DNA of 64,000 nt from an uncultured Bacilli bacterium (GTDB lineage Bacteria > Bacillota_I > Bacilli_A > RF39 > UBA660). A program made the translations under genes and the position numbers. Positions within the stretch are counted from its first letter, which is position 1, and each line of letters starts with the position of its first letter. The notes below the pieces were generated by a model. That model saw nothing but the letters and a program-made list of their open reading frames with translations, made no database searches and had not been told where the DNA came from. The stretch is from NCBI GenBank assembly GCA_934167935.1, contig CAKPMH010000001.1, forward strand, positions 1 through 64,000. The letters run 5' to 3'. Shown piece by piece: positions 29,109 through 39,427 of the stretch.

Positions 29109-30330
29109 CAAATATCCCCATATAATATTTTTTCTTTCCTCTTCTAATAATTATAGCTTTTCCTTCTATAGCATTATTTTTTGAAATGATTTGATTTTCA
29201 TCTTCTACTTTTTCACCATTTATTAAAATAGATCCAGCATTTATAAATTCTCTTGCTTCTCTTTTACTAGTTGCAATCTTATTATTTACAAGTAAATCTA
29301 TTAATGTTACTTCTTCATTTATTTTAAAATTTGGTACATCTTTAAATGCATCATTAATTTCACTTAAAGATAATTCATTAATATTTCCCCTAAATAATAC
29401 TTCGCTTATTTTTAATGCTTTATCATATTCTTCTTTTCCATGTAAAAATGTAATTATTTCTTCTGCAAGTTTTTTTTGTGCGATTCTAAGTTCTGGTTTT
29501 TTAAAGTGTTCAATTTCTATTTTTTCTATTTCCTCTTTTGTTAAGAATGTAAATACTTTTAAATAATCTATTATTTTCTCATCTTCAGCATTTATTAAAA
29601 ATTGATATAATTCATAACTAGATGTTTTATTTTTATCAAGCCATAAAGCATTACCTTCTGATTTTCCAAATTTTTTACCTGATTTATCTGTTACAAGTGG
29701 CATGGTAAAGGCATATACTTCTTTACCCGTTTTTTTTCTAATTAAATCTACACCTGCTGTAATATTTCCCCATTGATCTGATCCTGCAACTTGTAATGTA
29801 CAATTTTTTTCTTGATTTAAATGCAAGAAATCTAATGCTTGCATTATCATATATGAAAATTCTGTATATGTAATTCCTGTTTCTAATCTTCTTCTAATTA
29901 TATCTTTATCTAACATATAATTAATATTAAAATATTTACCATAATCTCTTAAAAAATCTATGAAATTAATATTTTTTGACCAATCATAATTGTTTACAAC
30001 TTCAAATCCAAATAATTCTACAGCTTGTTTTGTTAAACATTCAATATTATGTTCAATTTCTTCTACCGATTTCATTTCTCTTTCTGTTGTTGGTCTAGGA
30101 TCTCCTATACGTCCTGTTGCTCCACCAATTAATAAAATAGGTTTATGACCTGCATTTGCTAATCTTTTTGATATTAAAAAACTTGATAAGTGTCCTAAGT
30201 GCATTGAATCTGCTGTTGGATCTGTTCCAATATAAAATGTTAATTTTTCATTATTTAGTTTTTCTTCTAATTCAGGGCTTGTTACATCTTTAATAAGTCC
30301 TCTCCATTTTAATTCTTCATATAATGTCAT
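29104..30330 (-). CDS. tyrS: tyrosyl-tRNA synthetase
   Basis: Class I synthetase charging tRNA-Tyr. The 408-aa protein has the HIGH-type HLGHL motif in TADSMHLGHLSSF, AGSDQWGNITAG for tyrosine and ATP binding, the KMSKS-type KFGKSEG, and a C-terminal S4 RNA-binding domain with REAREFINAGSILING. The length is normal. The start codon overlaps the deoC stop (TAATG). It is the last gene of an operon behind a T-box, so expression should respond to uncharged tRNA-Tyr. Confidence 0.97.
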   Translation of the reverse strand: MTLYEELKWRGLIKDVTSPELEEKLNNEKLTFYIGTDPTADSMHLGHLSSFLISKRLANAGHKPILLIGGATGRIGDPRPTTEREMKSVEEIEHNIECLTKQAVELFGFEVVNNYDWSKNINFIDFLRDYGKYFNINYMLDKDIIRRRLETGITYTEFSYMIMQALDFLHLNQEKNCTLQVAGSDQWGNITAGVDLIRKKTGKEVYAFTMPLVTDKSGKKFGKSEGNALWLDKNKTSSYELYQFLINAEDEKIIDYLKVFTFLTKEEIEKIEIEHFKKPELRIAQKKLAEEIITFLHGKEEYDKALKISEVLFRGNINELSLSEINDAFKDVPNFKINEEVTLIDLLVNNKIATSKREAREFINAGSILINGEKVEDENQIISKNNAIEGKAIIIRRGKKKYYMGIFE

Positions 30331-30977
30331 TATTTTTCTCCTTTCATTATCTCTACACCGCTACTTGTACCTAATCTTGTAGCTCCATTATTAATCATAA
30401 CTTCAGCATCTTTTAAATTTTTTATTCCTCCACTTGCTTTTATTTCAAGTAAATCATTTTTATATTTATTAATTATCTTTAGATCTTCTACACTTGCTCC
30501 TCTTGGACCAAAACCAGTTGATGTTTTAATAAAATTTACAAATGTTTCATTACATATTTCAGTCATTTTTTTGATTTCTTTTTCACTTAAATAACAAGTT
30601 TCAATTATAACTTTTAAAATATGTCCATCTATAGAATCTCTTATTTCTTCTATTTCATCTTTTATATAATCAAAATCTTCATTTTTAAGTGCTTCTAAGT
30701 TTATTACCATATCAATTTCATCTGCACCATTTTCTATAGCGTTAATTGCTTCAAATGCTTTTACCTCTTTTGTATTATATCCATTTGGAAAACCTATTAC
30801 AGTACATACTGATATAGTTGAATCTTTAAGTAGATTTTTTGCTAAATTTACGTAATATGGTGATACGCATACTGAAGCAAAATGATATTTTATTGCCTCC
30901 TCACATAATTTTTCTATATCACTTTTTGTTGCGATTACTTTTAAATTTGTATGATCTATATATTTATTTAATTCCAT
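30330..30977 (-). CDS. deoC: deoxyribose-phosphate aldolase
   Basis: Class I aldolase splitting 2-deoxyribose 5-phosphate into glyceraldehyde 3-phosphate and acetaldehyde, in deoxynucleoside salvage. The 215-aa protein has the N-terminal YIDHTNLK, the active-site region KVIIETCYL and the Schiff-base lysine in NFIKTSTGFG. The length matches the family. It lies in the middle of the T-box operon between a HAD hydrolase and tyrS, overlapping tyrS by one base. The link to tyrosine supply is not obvious; it may simply ride along. Confidence 0.95.
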   Translation of the reverse strand: MELNKYIDHTNLKVIATKSDIEKLCEEAIKYHFASVCVSPYYVNLAKNLLKDSTISVCTVIGFPNGYNTKEVKAFEAINAIENGADEIDMVINLEALKNEDFDYIKDEIEEIRDSIDGHILKVIIETCYLSEKEIKKMTEICNETFVNFIKTSTGFGPRGASVEDLKIINKYKNDLLEIKASGGIKNLKDAEVMINNGATRLGTSSGVEIMKGEK

Positions 30978-30988
30978 TTTATTTCCTC

Positions 30989-31627
30989 CTATAATATATT
31001 TTTTAATTCTTCTATTTTTTTTATATTTTTTAAATTCCCGTTATATTTATTTTTATAATCACATAATATTGCATTCATCCCAAGATTAATTGCTCCTTTT
31101 ATATCTTTATCAATTGAATCACCAACCATAACACAATCTTTTATATTATTTGGATAAATTGCCTTTAAATAAGATTCTTTATTAGGTTTATTAAGTATAT
31201 TATCTGTTCCTATAACTTCTTTAAAATATTTTAATAATCCACAATTTTTTAATCTTCCTACTTGTGATTCTGTAAACCAATTTGTTAGTACAACTAATTC
31301 ATATTTACTACTTAGATATTCTAATGTATCTACTAAATTTTTATCGATTTTTTTAGGGTAGCATTCTTTTAAGTAATAAATCCATGTATCAATAAAGTTA
31401 TTTGGTAATTTTATTTTAGAATATTCTTCAAACATATTTTTCATGTCTGTTTTATCAAAAGTATTATATTCTTTTTCATAATTATCTACAGCTTCCTTTA
31501 TTTTAGTTATTGCCTCCTCACTATAATCAATATTTAAATGTTCAAATGTTTTATTTAAACTTTTATAATATGTATCATTCCACATTATAATTGTATTATC
31601 TAAATCAAATATAATTTTCTTTATCAT
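30989..31627 (-). CDS. HAD family hydrolase
   Basis: A 212-aa haloacid dehalogenase-type phosphatase with a helical cap: motif I IIFDLDNTI at residues 5-13, motif II VVLTNW, and motif III/IV GDSIDKDIKGA near 168. It resembles YjjG-like nucleotide or sugar-phosphate phosphatases. It is the first gene behind the T-box, 11 bp upstream of deoC, so it may act on pentose phosphates or nucleotides; this is inference from position. Confidence 0.85.
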   Translation of the reverse strand: MIKKIIFDLDNTIIMWNDTYYKSLNKTFEHLNIDYSEEAITKIKEAVDNYEKEYNTFDKTDMKNMFEEYSKIKLPNNFIDTWIYYLKECYPKKIDKNLVDTLEYLSSKYELVVLTNWFTESQVGRLKNCGLLKYFKEVIGTDNILNKPNKESYLKAIYPNNIKDCVMVGDSIDKDIKGAINLGMNAILCDYKNKYNGNLKNIKKIEELKNIL

Positions 31628-31645
31628 AATTTCTCCTTTAAATAT

Positions 31646-31805
31646 AAAAAAGCCATTATTATAAGGACGAATATTCGCGGTACCACCTTATTTCATAATG
31701 ACTTATGCTCTTTTATTTATAACGTAATTACACGATTTAATTCAAAATATGTATTTCATTATTTTATCTTGGTTAATTTTCATCTTCCATTAACTTTCTA
31801 ATTAC
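31646..31805 (-). promoter_or_regulatory. T-box riboswitch, probably tyrosine-specific
   Basis: The minus strand carries the T-box core AAGGTGGTACCGCG (31676-31689), with CGTCCTT completing the antiterminator. A competing terminator pairs GTCATTAT (31695-31702) with ATAATGGC (31652-31659), then six T. Stem I closes with GTAATTA/TAATTAC (31799-31805 and 31724-31730). A TAC (31751-31753) inside it is a candidate tyrosine specifier. The UGGU bulge would pair with ACCA, that is discriminator base A, as in tRNA-Tyr. Stem I is only about 80 nt, shorter than usual. It precedes the operon ending in tyrS. Confidence 0.9.
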
Positions 31806-31823
31806 TAATAAAATAACTACTTA

Positions 31824-32180
31824 TTATTTATCACTATTAATTTCTTCTTCATGAATTTTTTCTATTATATTTTCTATTTTTTTACCATATTCTATAGATT
31901 CATCATATATAAATTCAAGTTCTGGTATATATCTTATTTCTACTCTATCCATAAGTTCTCTTCTTATAAAACCTGAAGCATTTTTCAAAGCTTTTTGTGT
32001 TGATTCTTTTTTTGATTCATCAAGTACAGTATAGTATACTTTTGCATAACTTAGATCATTTGTTACATGACAGTCTGTTATTGTAACAAATTTAATATCT
32101 TGATCTTTTACTTCATTAGCAAGTATATAACTTATTTCTTTTACAAGATTACTTGCGATTCTATCTATTTTAATACTCAT
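31824..32180 (-). CDS. rbfA: ribosome-binding factor A
   Basis: Binds the 30S subunit during late maturation of 16S rRNA. The 118-aa protein is a KH-type domain with IDRIASNLVKEISYILANEV at the start, then YAKVYYTVLDE and RYIPELEFIYDES. An in-frame GTG three codons upstream overlaps the AGGTGAT site, so the ATG is chosen. In Bacillus it follows infB; here it stands alone about 4 kb from infB and immediately before the T-box. Confidence 0.93.
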   Translation of the reverse strand: MSIKIDRIASNLVKEISYILANEVKDQDIKFVTITDCHVTNDLSYAKVYYTVLDESKKESTQKALKNASGFIRRELMDRVEIRYIPELEFIYDESIEYGKKIENIIEKIHEEEINSDK

Positions 32181-32235
32181 AAATATCACCTATATTAATT
32201 ATATAATAAATAGTTATTTTTTACAATATAAGAAT

Positions 32236-34179
32236 TTATTTTATATTTATTTCACTTAAAGGTTTACTCATGTCCAATAGTTCTTTTGGAATATCACTAT
32301 CTATATTATTTCTTTTTTTATTAAATATTTGATCTAGTTTTTCTTTTATGTCATTTTTACTAAATGGCTTAGCTAAATAATCTATAAATCCTTCAAGAAT
32401 ATATTTTTCTTTAGCTCCTGCTACTGCATCTGCTGTTAGCGCTATTACTGGTATATTAAATTCTTTATTTTCCTTTAATTTTATTAGTGCAGATTCACCA
32501 CTCATATTTGGCATCATTATATCCATTAGTATTAAATCATAATTATTTTCTTTTACTTTATTTATACATTCTATGCCATCATATGCTTCATCAATAATTA
32601 AATTAAAATCTTGTAGTGCTTTTTTAGCTACTTTTATATTTAATTTATTATCATCTACTATTAATATTTTTTTACCTTCATATGTTACTTGGTTATTATT
32701 ATAAATTCTAGATGCAGTATCTGATAATTCTTTTTCTGTCATAGGTTTAATTAATTTATTAATTTTTTGTGGTATTTGAACCATAAAGATTGAGCCTTGT
32801 CCATATTGAGATTGAACATTTATTTTTCCACCCATCATTTCGACTAATGATTTTGTTATTGCAAGACCTAACCCAGTTCCTTCTGTTGTTGTATTTCTTT
32901 CAACATCTAATCTATCAAATTTAGTAAATAGTCTATTAATATGATCTGCTTTAATTCCTTTTCCTGTATCTTGACATGTAATTATAATATTAGAAATATT
33001 TTTATTTGTATCATTAATACATTTAATATTTAGATTTATTTGTCCTTGTTCTGTATATTTAATTGCATTTGTAAGTAAATTATTAACTATTTCTTTTACT
33101 TTTGATTTATCACCAATTACTTCATATGGAATATCTGGTGCTATATTTAAGTTAAAAACTATATTTTTTTCTCCAATACGTGTTTGGGTTACTTTACACA
33201 TGTTAGTTATTTCTTCTTTAAAATTATATATTCCATCAATAATTTCCATTTTGTTAGCTTCAATTTTATTTATATCTAATATATTCCCTACTATTTCTAA
33301 AAGTGTTTGACTAGCATTTCTTATATCCTCAGTATCTTCTATTACTTCTTTTGGGACTTGGTTTTCATAGGTTGCGATATCTTCTGATAATCCCACTATA
33401 GCATTTAATGGTGTTCTAATTTCATGTGACATACTTGATAAGAAATCTGATTTTGCTCTATTTGCTTTTTCTGCTTGATTTTTAGCTAAAGTTACTTGAT
33501 TTAACATTTTCATGTCAGGATTTTCTATAGTAAATACCATAATTAAATTTACATATGCCAAAACAGCAGAAATAATTACAATTGTTTTATCAACTTGATT
33601 TAAAGAAAAAACTAAAAAGAAAAACAATATTAAAACATATAATGGAGTTAATTTTTTAGTGATTGCCTTTTTTAAGTTAATAATTAAGCAAATAATAATT
33701 GATAAGAAGTAAAAACCACATCCAATTATAGTACTAGTAAGTGCACTTCCATCACTATACATAGCATTACTATCTATATGGACATCAACCTTTGCAAATA
33801 GCAATATTGTTATTAATATTAAATCCATTATAGTTGTTAAACCAAAAAACAAATTATATAATTTAACTTTTTGTCCTTGACTTTCTTTTGAAGTTACATA
33901 ATATACATATAGAAATAAATTACTAGAATATAAAATATACATTGCATAGTCTAACTTATTTAGTAATTCCATTAATTTTATATTATTATTATTATTAAAA
34001 ATAGCTAGATAAATAATTGTGACCATCAAGACACTATCAATTAAACTATAAATTAGTAACCTAGAAAAGATTGCTGTTTCTTTATTTTTTGCCCTACTCT
34101 TAAAAAAGAATACAAAATTGCATAAAATAGCTATAAATAACCCACATACCGGTATATAAAGATTATAAATTCCATTCAT
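32236..34179 (-). CDS. hybrid sensor histidine kinase
   Basis: A 647-aa membrane signalling protein. Residues 1-220 hold about seven membrane spans with little extracellular sequence. Then come a dimerisation/phosphoacceptor domain with SHEIRTPLNAIVG near 250, an ATPase domain with VNNLLTNAIKYT and GTGLGLAITKSLVE, and a C-terminal receiver domain with the phospho-Asp in LILMDIMMPN near 550 and the conserved ALTADA and Lys in AKPFSK. No separate response regulator or output gene is adjacent, so the downstream partner is unknown. An extended -10 precedes it within the acyltransferase terminator region. Confidence 0.9.
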   Translation of the reverse strand: MNGIYNLYIPVCGLFIAILCNFVFFFKSRAKNKETAIFSRLLIYSLIDSVLMVTIIYLAIFNNNNNIKLMELLNKLDYAMYILYSSNLFLYVYYVTSKESQGQKVKLYNLFFGLTTIMDLILITILLFAKVDVHIDSNAMYSDGSALTSTIIGCGFYFLSIIICLIINLKKAITKKLTPLYVLILFFFLVFSLNQVDKTIVIISAVLAYVNLIMVFTIENPDMKMLNQVTLAKNQAEKANRAKSDFLSSMSHEIRTPLNAIVGLSEDIATYENQVPKEVIEDTEDIRNASQTLLEIVGNILDINKIEANKMEIIDGIYNFKEEITNMCKVTQTRIGEKNIVFNLNIAPDIPYEVIGDKSKVKEIVNNLLTNAIKYTEQGQINLNIKCINDTNKNISNIIITCQDTGKGIKADHINRLFTKFDRLDVERNTTTEGTGLGLAITKSLVEMMGGKINVQSQYGQGSIFMVQIPQKINKLIKPMTEKELSDTASRIYNNNQVTYEGKKILIVDDNKLNIKVAKKALQDFNLIIDEAYDGIECINKVKENNYDLILMDIMMPNMSGESALIKLKENKEFNIPVIALTADAVAGAKEKYILEGFIDYLAKPFSKNDIKEKLDQIFNKKRNNIDSDIPKELLDMSKPLSEINIK

Positions 34180-34213
34180 AAATTATTAACCTCCTACTGT
34201 AATGATTATATCA

Positions 34214-34265
34214 TAAAAATAAAAAGTTAAGAAATTTATTTATATAATATTTTTCTTAACTTTTT
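34214..34265 (-). terminator. terminator of the acyltransferase gene
   Basis: A 14-bp stem (34221-34234 with 34252-34265) encloses the stop codon in its loop. The minus-strand tail is T-rich with one A, and TGATATAAT follows directly (34205-34213). Confidence 0.7.
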
Positions 34266-35192
34266 ATTTTTTTCTGTAATACCTGGTTTTAATATACCAT
34301 CATCATCAATTGTATATTCATTTTCTTTTTTCTCATTACCTAAAAATAATAAAAATTCTTGTTCTTTTTTTGAATCATAAGTAAATCCTAATGCTTTAAA
34401 TTTTTTTGCATATGTATGATTAATATATATTTCCGGATCTATTTCATTAATACTTTTTTTATTAATATTAAAATCATTCCAAATTTGTTTTCTTGTGACA
34501 ACCATACTATCTTTAACTTTATTTGTATTATCAATTAAACTTTCATTATAATTAAATACTATTGGTTTACCAAATCTTATAACACATTTTTTAAATAATT
34601 CACTATCTTTAATAAACAGCCCATCATTTTCAACATATTCAAAAATTGTAGGTATTATTGGAACTTGAGTAATCGCAGAAATTTTTGATGAACCACATTT
34701 TATATTATGCATAGGAAGTATAGGATGCAAATTCCATGTACCTTCACCAAAAATAACACCATCTTTACCTGACAATATTTTCTTAGATAATGACACTATA
34801 GAATTATATCTATCCTCTCTATTTCTTCTATCTAATAATGTTGCATTTGAGACATTGAATATTTCAACTGTAATTGGATTTAAACAATCTGTTGCTACCA
34901 TTACACTGCCTTTTCTATCTAGAAGTGATAATACTTCATATGCATTAAAAATGTCATGTGAATTACTATGATTAACAACAAATAATACATTGGAATCTTT
35001 TGGAATATTTTCATCTCCTTGAATTTCAACTTTATATTTTCTTAAAAATGGATAAATACTTTTTATTATATTCTGACCAATTTGTACTTGATTATCTTTT
35101 TTCATAAGACATTCTTCTCTTATTTTTTTATAATATTCCTTTTTTTCTAAAATAGACAATTTTTCTAAACTAATATTATCTAATATTTGCAT
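34236..35192 (-). CDS. 1-acyl-glycerol-3-phosphate acyltransferase-like protein
   Basis: A 318-aa PlsC-family acyltransferase. The HX4D catalytic motif is visible in VVNHSNSHDIFNA near residue 70 and the EGT-type motif in FGEGTWNLHP near 150. These enzymes transfer acyl chains to glycerophospholipids or related acceptors. The C-terminal 90 residues, after the catalytic domain, are charged and not recognised. There is no clear membrane span, so membrane contact is probably peripheral. It is monocistronic between the kinase gene and the divergent Nudix gene. Confidence 0.78.
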   Translation of the reverse strand: MQILDNISLEKLSILEKKEYYKKIREECLMKKDNQVQIGQNIIKSIYPFLRKYKVEIQGDENIPKDSNVLFVVNHSNSHDIFNAYEVLSLLDRKGSVMVATDCLNPITVEIFNVSNATLLDRRNREDRYNSIVSLSKKILSGKDGVIFGEGTWNLHPILPMHNIKCGSSKISAITQVPIIPTIFEYVENDGLFIKDSELFKKCVIRFGKPIVFNYNESLIDNTNKVKDSMVVTRKQIWNDFNINKKSINEIDPEIYINHTYAKKFKALGFTYDSKKEQEFLLFLGNEKKENEYTIDDDGILKPGITEKNKKLRKILYK

Positions 35193-35347
35193 AAATATTC
35201 CCCCAGTATCTAAAATCCAACTTCCCTTAATTGCTTGTTATCCTACCATAAAAATTAACCAATGTCAAATTTTTATACTATATTTTTTCATTATTAGTCA
35301 AATATTTTATTTTTTTAATAATCGTAATTTTCAATAAGTGGTTATGT

Positions 35348-35845
35348 ATGGAAATAGTAGATATATATGATAAAAAAAAAGGAAAAGCAGTTGAAAGGAA
35401 CACTAAACCTGAATTAGGAGAATATCATTTATCAATACATATTTGGATTACAAATAGTAAAGGGGAATTATCAATTCAAAGAAGATTGACTAACAAAAAA
35501 ATGTTCCCAAATATGTGGAATGAAACAGGAAGAGCTGCTTCTACAGGTGAAAAAAGTGAAATGACTTGTGCTAGAGAATTTGAGGAAGAATTAGGTGTTA
35601 AACCAAATATGGACAATACTGAATTAATAAGTAGTATTAAAAGGAAATATGATTATGTTGATGTTTGGCATATAGAACAAGGCATTGATTTAAAAGACAT
35701 AAAAATGCAAGAAGATGAAGCTAGTGAAGTAAAGTATGTTACAATCGATGAATTGAAAAAAATTATTAAAGATAAAGATTTTGTTCTGACTATTGGTCCT
35801 AGTTTAAATATATTTTTAACATATATGGATATGATAAGAGAATAA
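35348..35845 (+). CDS. Nudix hydrolase
   Basis: A 165-aa protein with a complete Nudix box (GRAASTGEKSE, then AREFEEELGV), the metal-binding motif for cleaving nucleoside-diphosphate-linked compounds. The overall layout (N-terminal VDIYDKKKGKAVERN, then HLSIHIWITNSKGELSIQRR) is that of the isopentenyl-diphosphate-isomerase-like Nudix subgroup common in Firmicutes. The substrate is unknown. The ATG has only a weak ribosome binding site. It is flanked by genes on the other strand. Confidence 0.85.
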   Translation: MEIVDIYDKKKGKAVERNTKPELGEYHLSIHIWITNSKGELSIQRRLTNKKMFPNMWNETGRAASTGEKSEMTCAREFEEELGVKPNMDNTELISSIKRKYDYVDVWHIEQGIDLKDIKMQEDEASEVKYVTIDELKKIIKDKDFVLTIGPSLNIFLTYMDMIRE

Positions 35846-35870
35846 ATGTACTTTAATTCTTTTTATTACT

Positions 35871-35899
35871 AAAAAATAGAAAGAATTATCTTTCTATTT
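35871..35899 (-). terminator. terminator of the rimP-nusA-ylxR-infB operon
   Basis: AAATAGAAAG and CTTTCTATTT form a 10-bp stem overlapping the infB stop codon, followed on the minus strand by six T. Confidence 0.85.
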
Positions 35900-37979
35900 C
35901 AACCATTTCATATGCTTCTATTATATCTTTTACTTTAATATCACTAAAGTTTTCTATTGTGATACCACATTCAAGTCCTTTTTTAACTTCTTTTACAGTA
36001 TCTTTTTCTCTTTGAATTGAGCCTATATTTCCATCATAGACAACAACACCATCTCTTATTACTCTTGCTTTTGCATCTCTTTTAATAATTCCTTCTACTA
36101 CATATGAACCAGCTATTGTTCCAACTTTAGAGAATTTAAATAATTGTCTTACTTCTGCAGAACCGATTATTTTTTCTTCATATATTGGTTCTAGCATACC
36201 TTTCATTGCAGCTTCTACTTCCTCTACTGCCTTATATATTATGTCATATAATCTTATTTCAACATTGTTTTCCTTTGCATAATCTCTAATTGAATTAGTT
36301 GGTCTAACATTAAATCCTATTATAATAGCATTTGATGCTTTTGCAAGTACTATATCGCTTTCAGTAATTGATCCTACGCTACTTCTAATTACTTTTACTC
36401 TTACATCTTCTACTTCTATTTTTTCTAGGGAGTTTTTAACTGCCTCACTAGAACCATGTACATCGGCCTTAATAATAACATTAATTTCTTTTAATCCTTC
36501 ACCTATTTTATTAAATAAATCATCTAACGTTACAGCACCACTTGCTTTGTTTTCTTTTAATTTTTGGGCATTTTTTCTTTGATCACTTATATTATGTGCT
36601 TCTTTTTCTGTTTCAAATGCCATAAATCTGTCTCCAGCTTCTGGTGTTTCTGAAAGTCCTGTTATTTCAACTGGTTTTGATGGTTCTGCTTCTGTAATTT
36701 CTTTTCCTTGATCATTTTTTAATGTTCTTACTTTTCCATAACTTGTTCCAACTACTATTGGATCCCCTAGTCTTAATGTACCATTTTGAATTAAAACAGT
36801 TGCGATTGGTCCTACTTGTTTATCAAGTCTTGATTCAATTACTGTACCCATTGCATAACGATTTGGATTTGCTTTATATTCTTCCATTTCTGCCACTAAT
36901 AAAATATTTTCTAAAAGTTCATCTATTCCAGTTCCTTGTTTTGCTGAAATTTTAGTGAATATTGTATCTCCACCCCATTCCTCTGGAGTTAATCCATATT
37001 CAGCAAGTTCTGTCATTACTTTTTCTACATTAGCAGCTGGTTTATCTATTTTATTGATTGCTACTAAAATTGGTACGTTGGCAGCTTTTGCATGGTCTAT
37101 TGCTTCTTTAGTTTGTGGCATAACACCATCATCTGCAGCAACTATTATTATTACAATATCCGTAATACTTGCTCCACGTGCTCTCATTTCAGTAAATGCA
37201 GCATGTCCTGGTGTATCAATAAATGTTATCTTTTCTCCATTATGTTCTACTTGATATGCACTTATTGCTTGTGTTATTCCTCCAGCTTCACCTTCTGCTA
37301 CACTTGTTTTTCTAATTGTATCTAGAAGTGTTGTTTTACCATGATCAACATGTCCCATTATAGTTACAACAGGTGCTCTTTTTACTAGGTCTTCTTCCTT
37401 ATCATTTACTACAAATTCTTCAAAGTTTGCAACATTTACTGTTTCTTCTCTTTTTAGTTCTTTTCCATATTCTGATACTAATATTTCTGTATTTTCAAAA
37501 TCTAAACTATTATTAACATTTGCCATTATACCTAACATAAATAATTTTTTTATAAGTTCTGTTGCTGGTACATTTAACTTGTTTGCGATTTCTCCAACAC
37601 GCATTCCTTCTTTATAAATGATAACATTTTCATCTTGTTCTTTATTTGATTGTAATTTTTCTTTATTTTTATACATTTCTTTTTTCTTAGTTGCTAATTC
37701 TTTTTTAGATGCTTTAGGAACTATTTTTTTAGGTTTTACTTTTTGTTTGGATATTGTTTCATCTAAATCTATATCTTCTTTTTTTGCAACAATTTCTGCT
37801 AATTCTTCTATTTCTTCTTCATCTATTACTTCATCAATAACATTATCAAGTTCAATTATATCTTCTTCTTCTAATAAATCATCTTCACTATTTACATTAA
37901 TTCCTAACTCTTTACATTTCTTTAATATTTCTCCTGCTTTTTTTCCTACATCTTCTGCGTATTCCATAACTGACATCAT
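35886..37979 (-). CDS. infB: translation initiation factor IF-2
   Basis: GTPase that places initiator tRNA on the 30S subunit. The 697-aa protein has an acidic/basic N-terminal region, a short IF2N domain ([18 protein letters not shown]), the G domain with [12 protein letters not shown] near 208, DTPGHAAF and AINKIDKP, and the C-terminal tRNA-binding domains. Its N-terminal region is short compared with enteric IF-2 but normal for AT-rich Firmicutes. The ATG follows AGAGGTGAT. It is the last gene of the operon, 26 bp after ylxR. Confidence 0.97.
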   Translation of the reverse strand: MMSVMEYAEDVGKKAGEILKKCKELGINVNSEDDLLEEEDIIELDNVIDEVIDEEEIEELAEIVAKKEDIDLDETISKQKVKPKKIVPKASKKELATKKKEMYKNKEKLQSNKEQDENVIIYKEGMRVGEIANKLNVPATELIKKLFMLGIMANVNNSLDFENTEILVSEYGKELKREETVNVANFEEFVVNDKEEDLVKRAPVVTIMGHVDHGKTTLLDTIRKTSVAEGEAGGITQAISAYQVEHNGEKITFIDTPGHAAFTEMRARGASITDIVIIIVAADDGVMPQTKEAIDHAKAANVPILVAINKIDKPAANVEKVMTELAEYGLTPEEWGGDTIFTKISAKQGTGIDELLENILLVAEMEEYKANPNRYAMGTVIESRLDKQVGPIATVLIQNGTLRLGDPIVVGTSYGKVRTLKNDQGKEITEAEPSKPVEITGLSETPEAGDRFMAFETEKEAHNISDQRKNAQKLKENKASGAVTLDDLFNKIGEGLKEINVIIKADVHGSSEAVKNSLEKIEVEDVRVKVIRSSVGSITESDIVLAKASNAIIIGFNVRPTNSIRDYAKENNVEIRLYDIIYKAVEEVEAAMKGMLEPIYEEKIIGSAEVRQLFKFSKVGTIAGSYVVEGIIKRDAKARVIRDGVVVYDGNIGSIQREKDTVKEVKKGLECGITIENFSDIKVKDIIEAYEMVEIER

Positions 37980-38005
37980 AATATCACCTCTTTCTTTTAT
38001 TTATA

Positions 38006-38263
38006 TCATATAGATTTTCTTAATTCTTCATATATTTCTTTTGGTACATCTATACCTAAATGATAATTTAGTTGTTTTGTTTTTTCTGCTTTATTTATTG
38101 TTTCTAAATCTCTCTTTAAATATGCTCCTCTTCCATTAGCTTTTCCTGTTAAATCAACTATTACTTTATCTTCATTAGTTTTTACAATTCTAATTAGTTC
38201 TATTTTAGGACATTTTTCTTTTGTTATTACACATGTCCTCATTGGTATTTTTTTTTGTTTCAT
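38006..38263 (-). CDS. rnpM: YlxR family RNA-binding protein (RnpM)
   Basis: An 85-aa protein of the DUF448/YlxR family, conserved between nusA and infB in Firmicutes; the Bacillus member binds and modulates RNase P. Key motifs are PMRTCVITKEK, IELIRIV and TGKANGRGAYL. It lies directly after the nusA stop codon. The L7Ae-like gene (ylxQ) that often follows in Bacilli is absent here. Confidence 0.92.
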   Translation of the reverse strand: MKQKKIPMRTCVITKEKCPKIELIRIVKTNEDKVIVDLTGKANGRGAYLKRDLETINKAEKTKQLNYHLGIDVPKEIYEELRKSI

Positions 38264-39427
38264 CTAGTCTCCTAATATATTTATTCCATCAGCTCTTGCC
38301 TGATCATAACTTTTAACATCTATTTTATAATGTGTTAATTTAGCAGCTAGTCTAACATTTAATCCTTTTTTACCTATTGCTAGTGAAAGATTATCATCAT
38401 CTACTATAACATATGCTTCTTTTTTTTCTTCATTTGTTATAAATACATGTAAATTTTTTGCTGGGCTTAATGCATTTTCAATAAATTTTGTTGCATCTTT
38501 ATCATAAGGAATAACATCTACTTTTTCATTTCCTAATTCTTTTAATATATTAGCAATTCTCATTCCTCTTTCTCCAATACATGCTCCAACTGGATCAACA
38601 TTTGGATCTTCTGAATAAACAGCTATTTTAGTTCTATTACCTGCATCACGTGCAACACTATATACTAATATTATTCCTTCATTTATTTCTGGAATTTCAA
38701 GTTCAAATAATCTTTTTACAAATGCGTAATGTGTTCTTGATAAAAGGATTAATGGTCCTTTTGAATTATTTTCTACTTTAGTAATATATACCTTTATTGA
38801 TGATCCCATTTTTATTTGTTCACCTGGAATTATTTCTGATTTTGATAATATTCCTTGTGTTCTTCCTAAATTAATATAGTAGTTTCTTTCATCTTCCATT
38901 TCTACTATTCCTGTTACAAGCTCATCTTGTTTATCTTTAAATTCATCAATTATTACATTTCTTTCTGCTTCTCTTATTTTTTGAATTACAACTTGTTTTG
39001 CAGTAGATGCAGCGACTCTTCCAAAATCTTTTGGTGTTATTTCTTCTTCTATTGTTTCACCTATTTTTATATCTGGTACAATTTTTCTTGCTTCTTCTAG
39101 GGTTAAATGAATTTTTGGATCATATACAAATGGTAGTACAGGTTCATCTTCTGCTTCTTCATCATCCATATCAACTGTTGAAAAATCTATATCAGAGAAT
39201 TTTTTATATTTATCTTCTTCTGCTCTATCAACTACTGTTTTGAAAGAATAAACTTTTATTTCACCTGTTTCTCTATTAATATCAACTCTAACATTTGAAA
39301 GTGAGTTATAATTCTTTTTATAAGCTGATGTTAATGCTAATTCCATTGCTTCATATATAACTTCTGGATCTATTCCTTTTTCTTTTACAAGTAAATCAAC
39401 TGCTTTTTTAAATTCTTTATTATTCAT
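38264..39427 (-). CDS. nusA: transcription termination/antitermination factor NusA
   Basis: RNA-polymerase-bound factor affecting pausing, termination and antitermination. The 387-aa protein has an N-terminal polymerase-binding domain, an S1 domain (VTGIVEMEDERNYYINLGR) and two KH domains (DPVGACIGERGMRI and LAIGKKGLNVRLAA). It lacks the C-terminal acidic repeats of the E. coli protein, as in other Firmicutes. Two ATGs two codons apart compete behind AAAGG; I chose the second by spacing and family alignment. It overlaps rimP by 8 bp. Confidence 0.95.
   Translation of the reverse strand: MNNKEFKKAVDLLVKEKGIDPEVIYEAMELALTSAYKKNYNSLSNVRVDINRETGEIKVYSFKTVVDRAEEDKYKKFSDIDFSTVDMDDEEAEDEPVLPFVYDPKIHLTLEEARKIVPDIKIGETIEEEITPKDFGRVAASTAKQVVIQKIREAERNVIIDEFKDKQDELVTGIVEMEDERNYYINLGRTQGILSKSEIIPGEQIKMGSSIKVYITKVENNSKGPLILLSRTHYAFVKRLFELEIPEINEGIILVYSVARDAGNRTKIAVYSEDPNVDPVGACIGERGMRIANILKELGNEKVDVIPYDKDATKFIENALSPAKNLHVFITNEEKKEAYVIVDDDNLSLAIGKKGLNVRLAAKLTHYKIDVKSYDQARADGINILGD

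Noticed and set aside
36722..38013. Plus-strand readings opposite infB
   Set aside because: Antisense shadows without initiation signals; infB is unambiguous.
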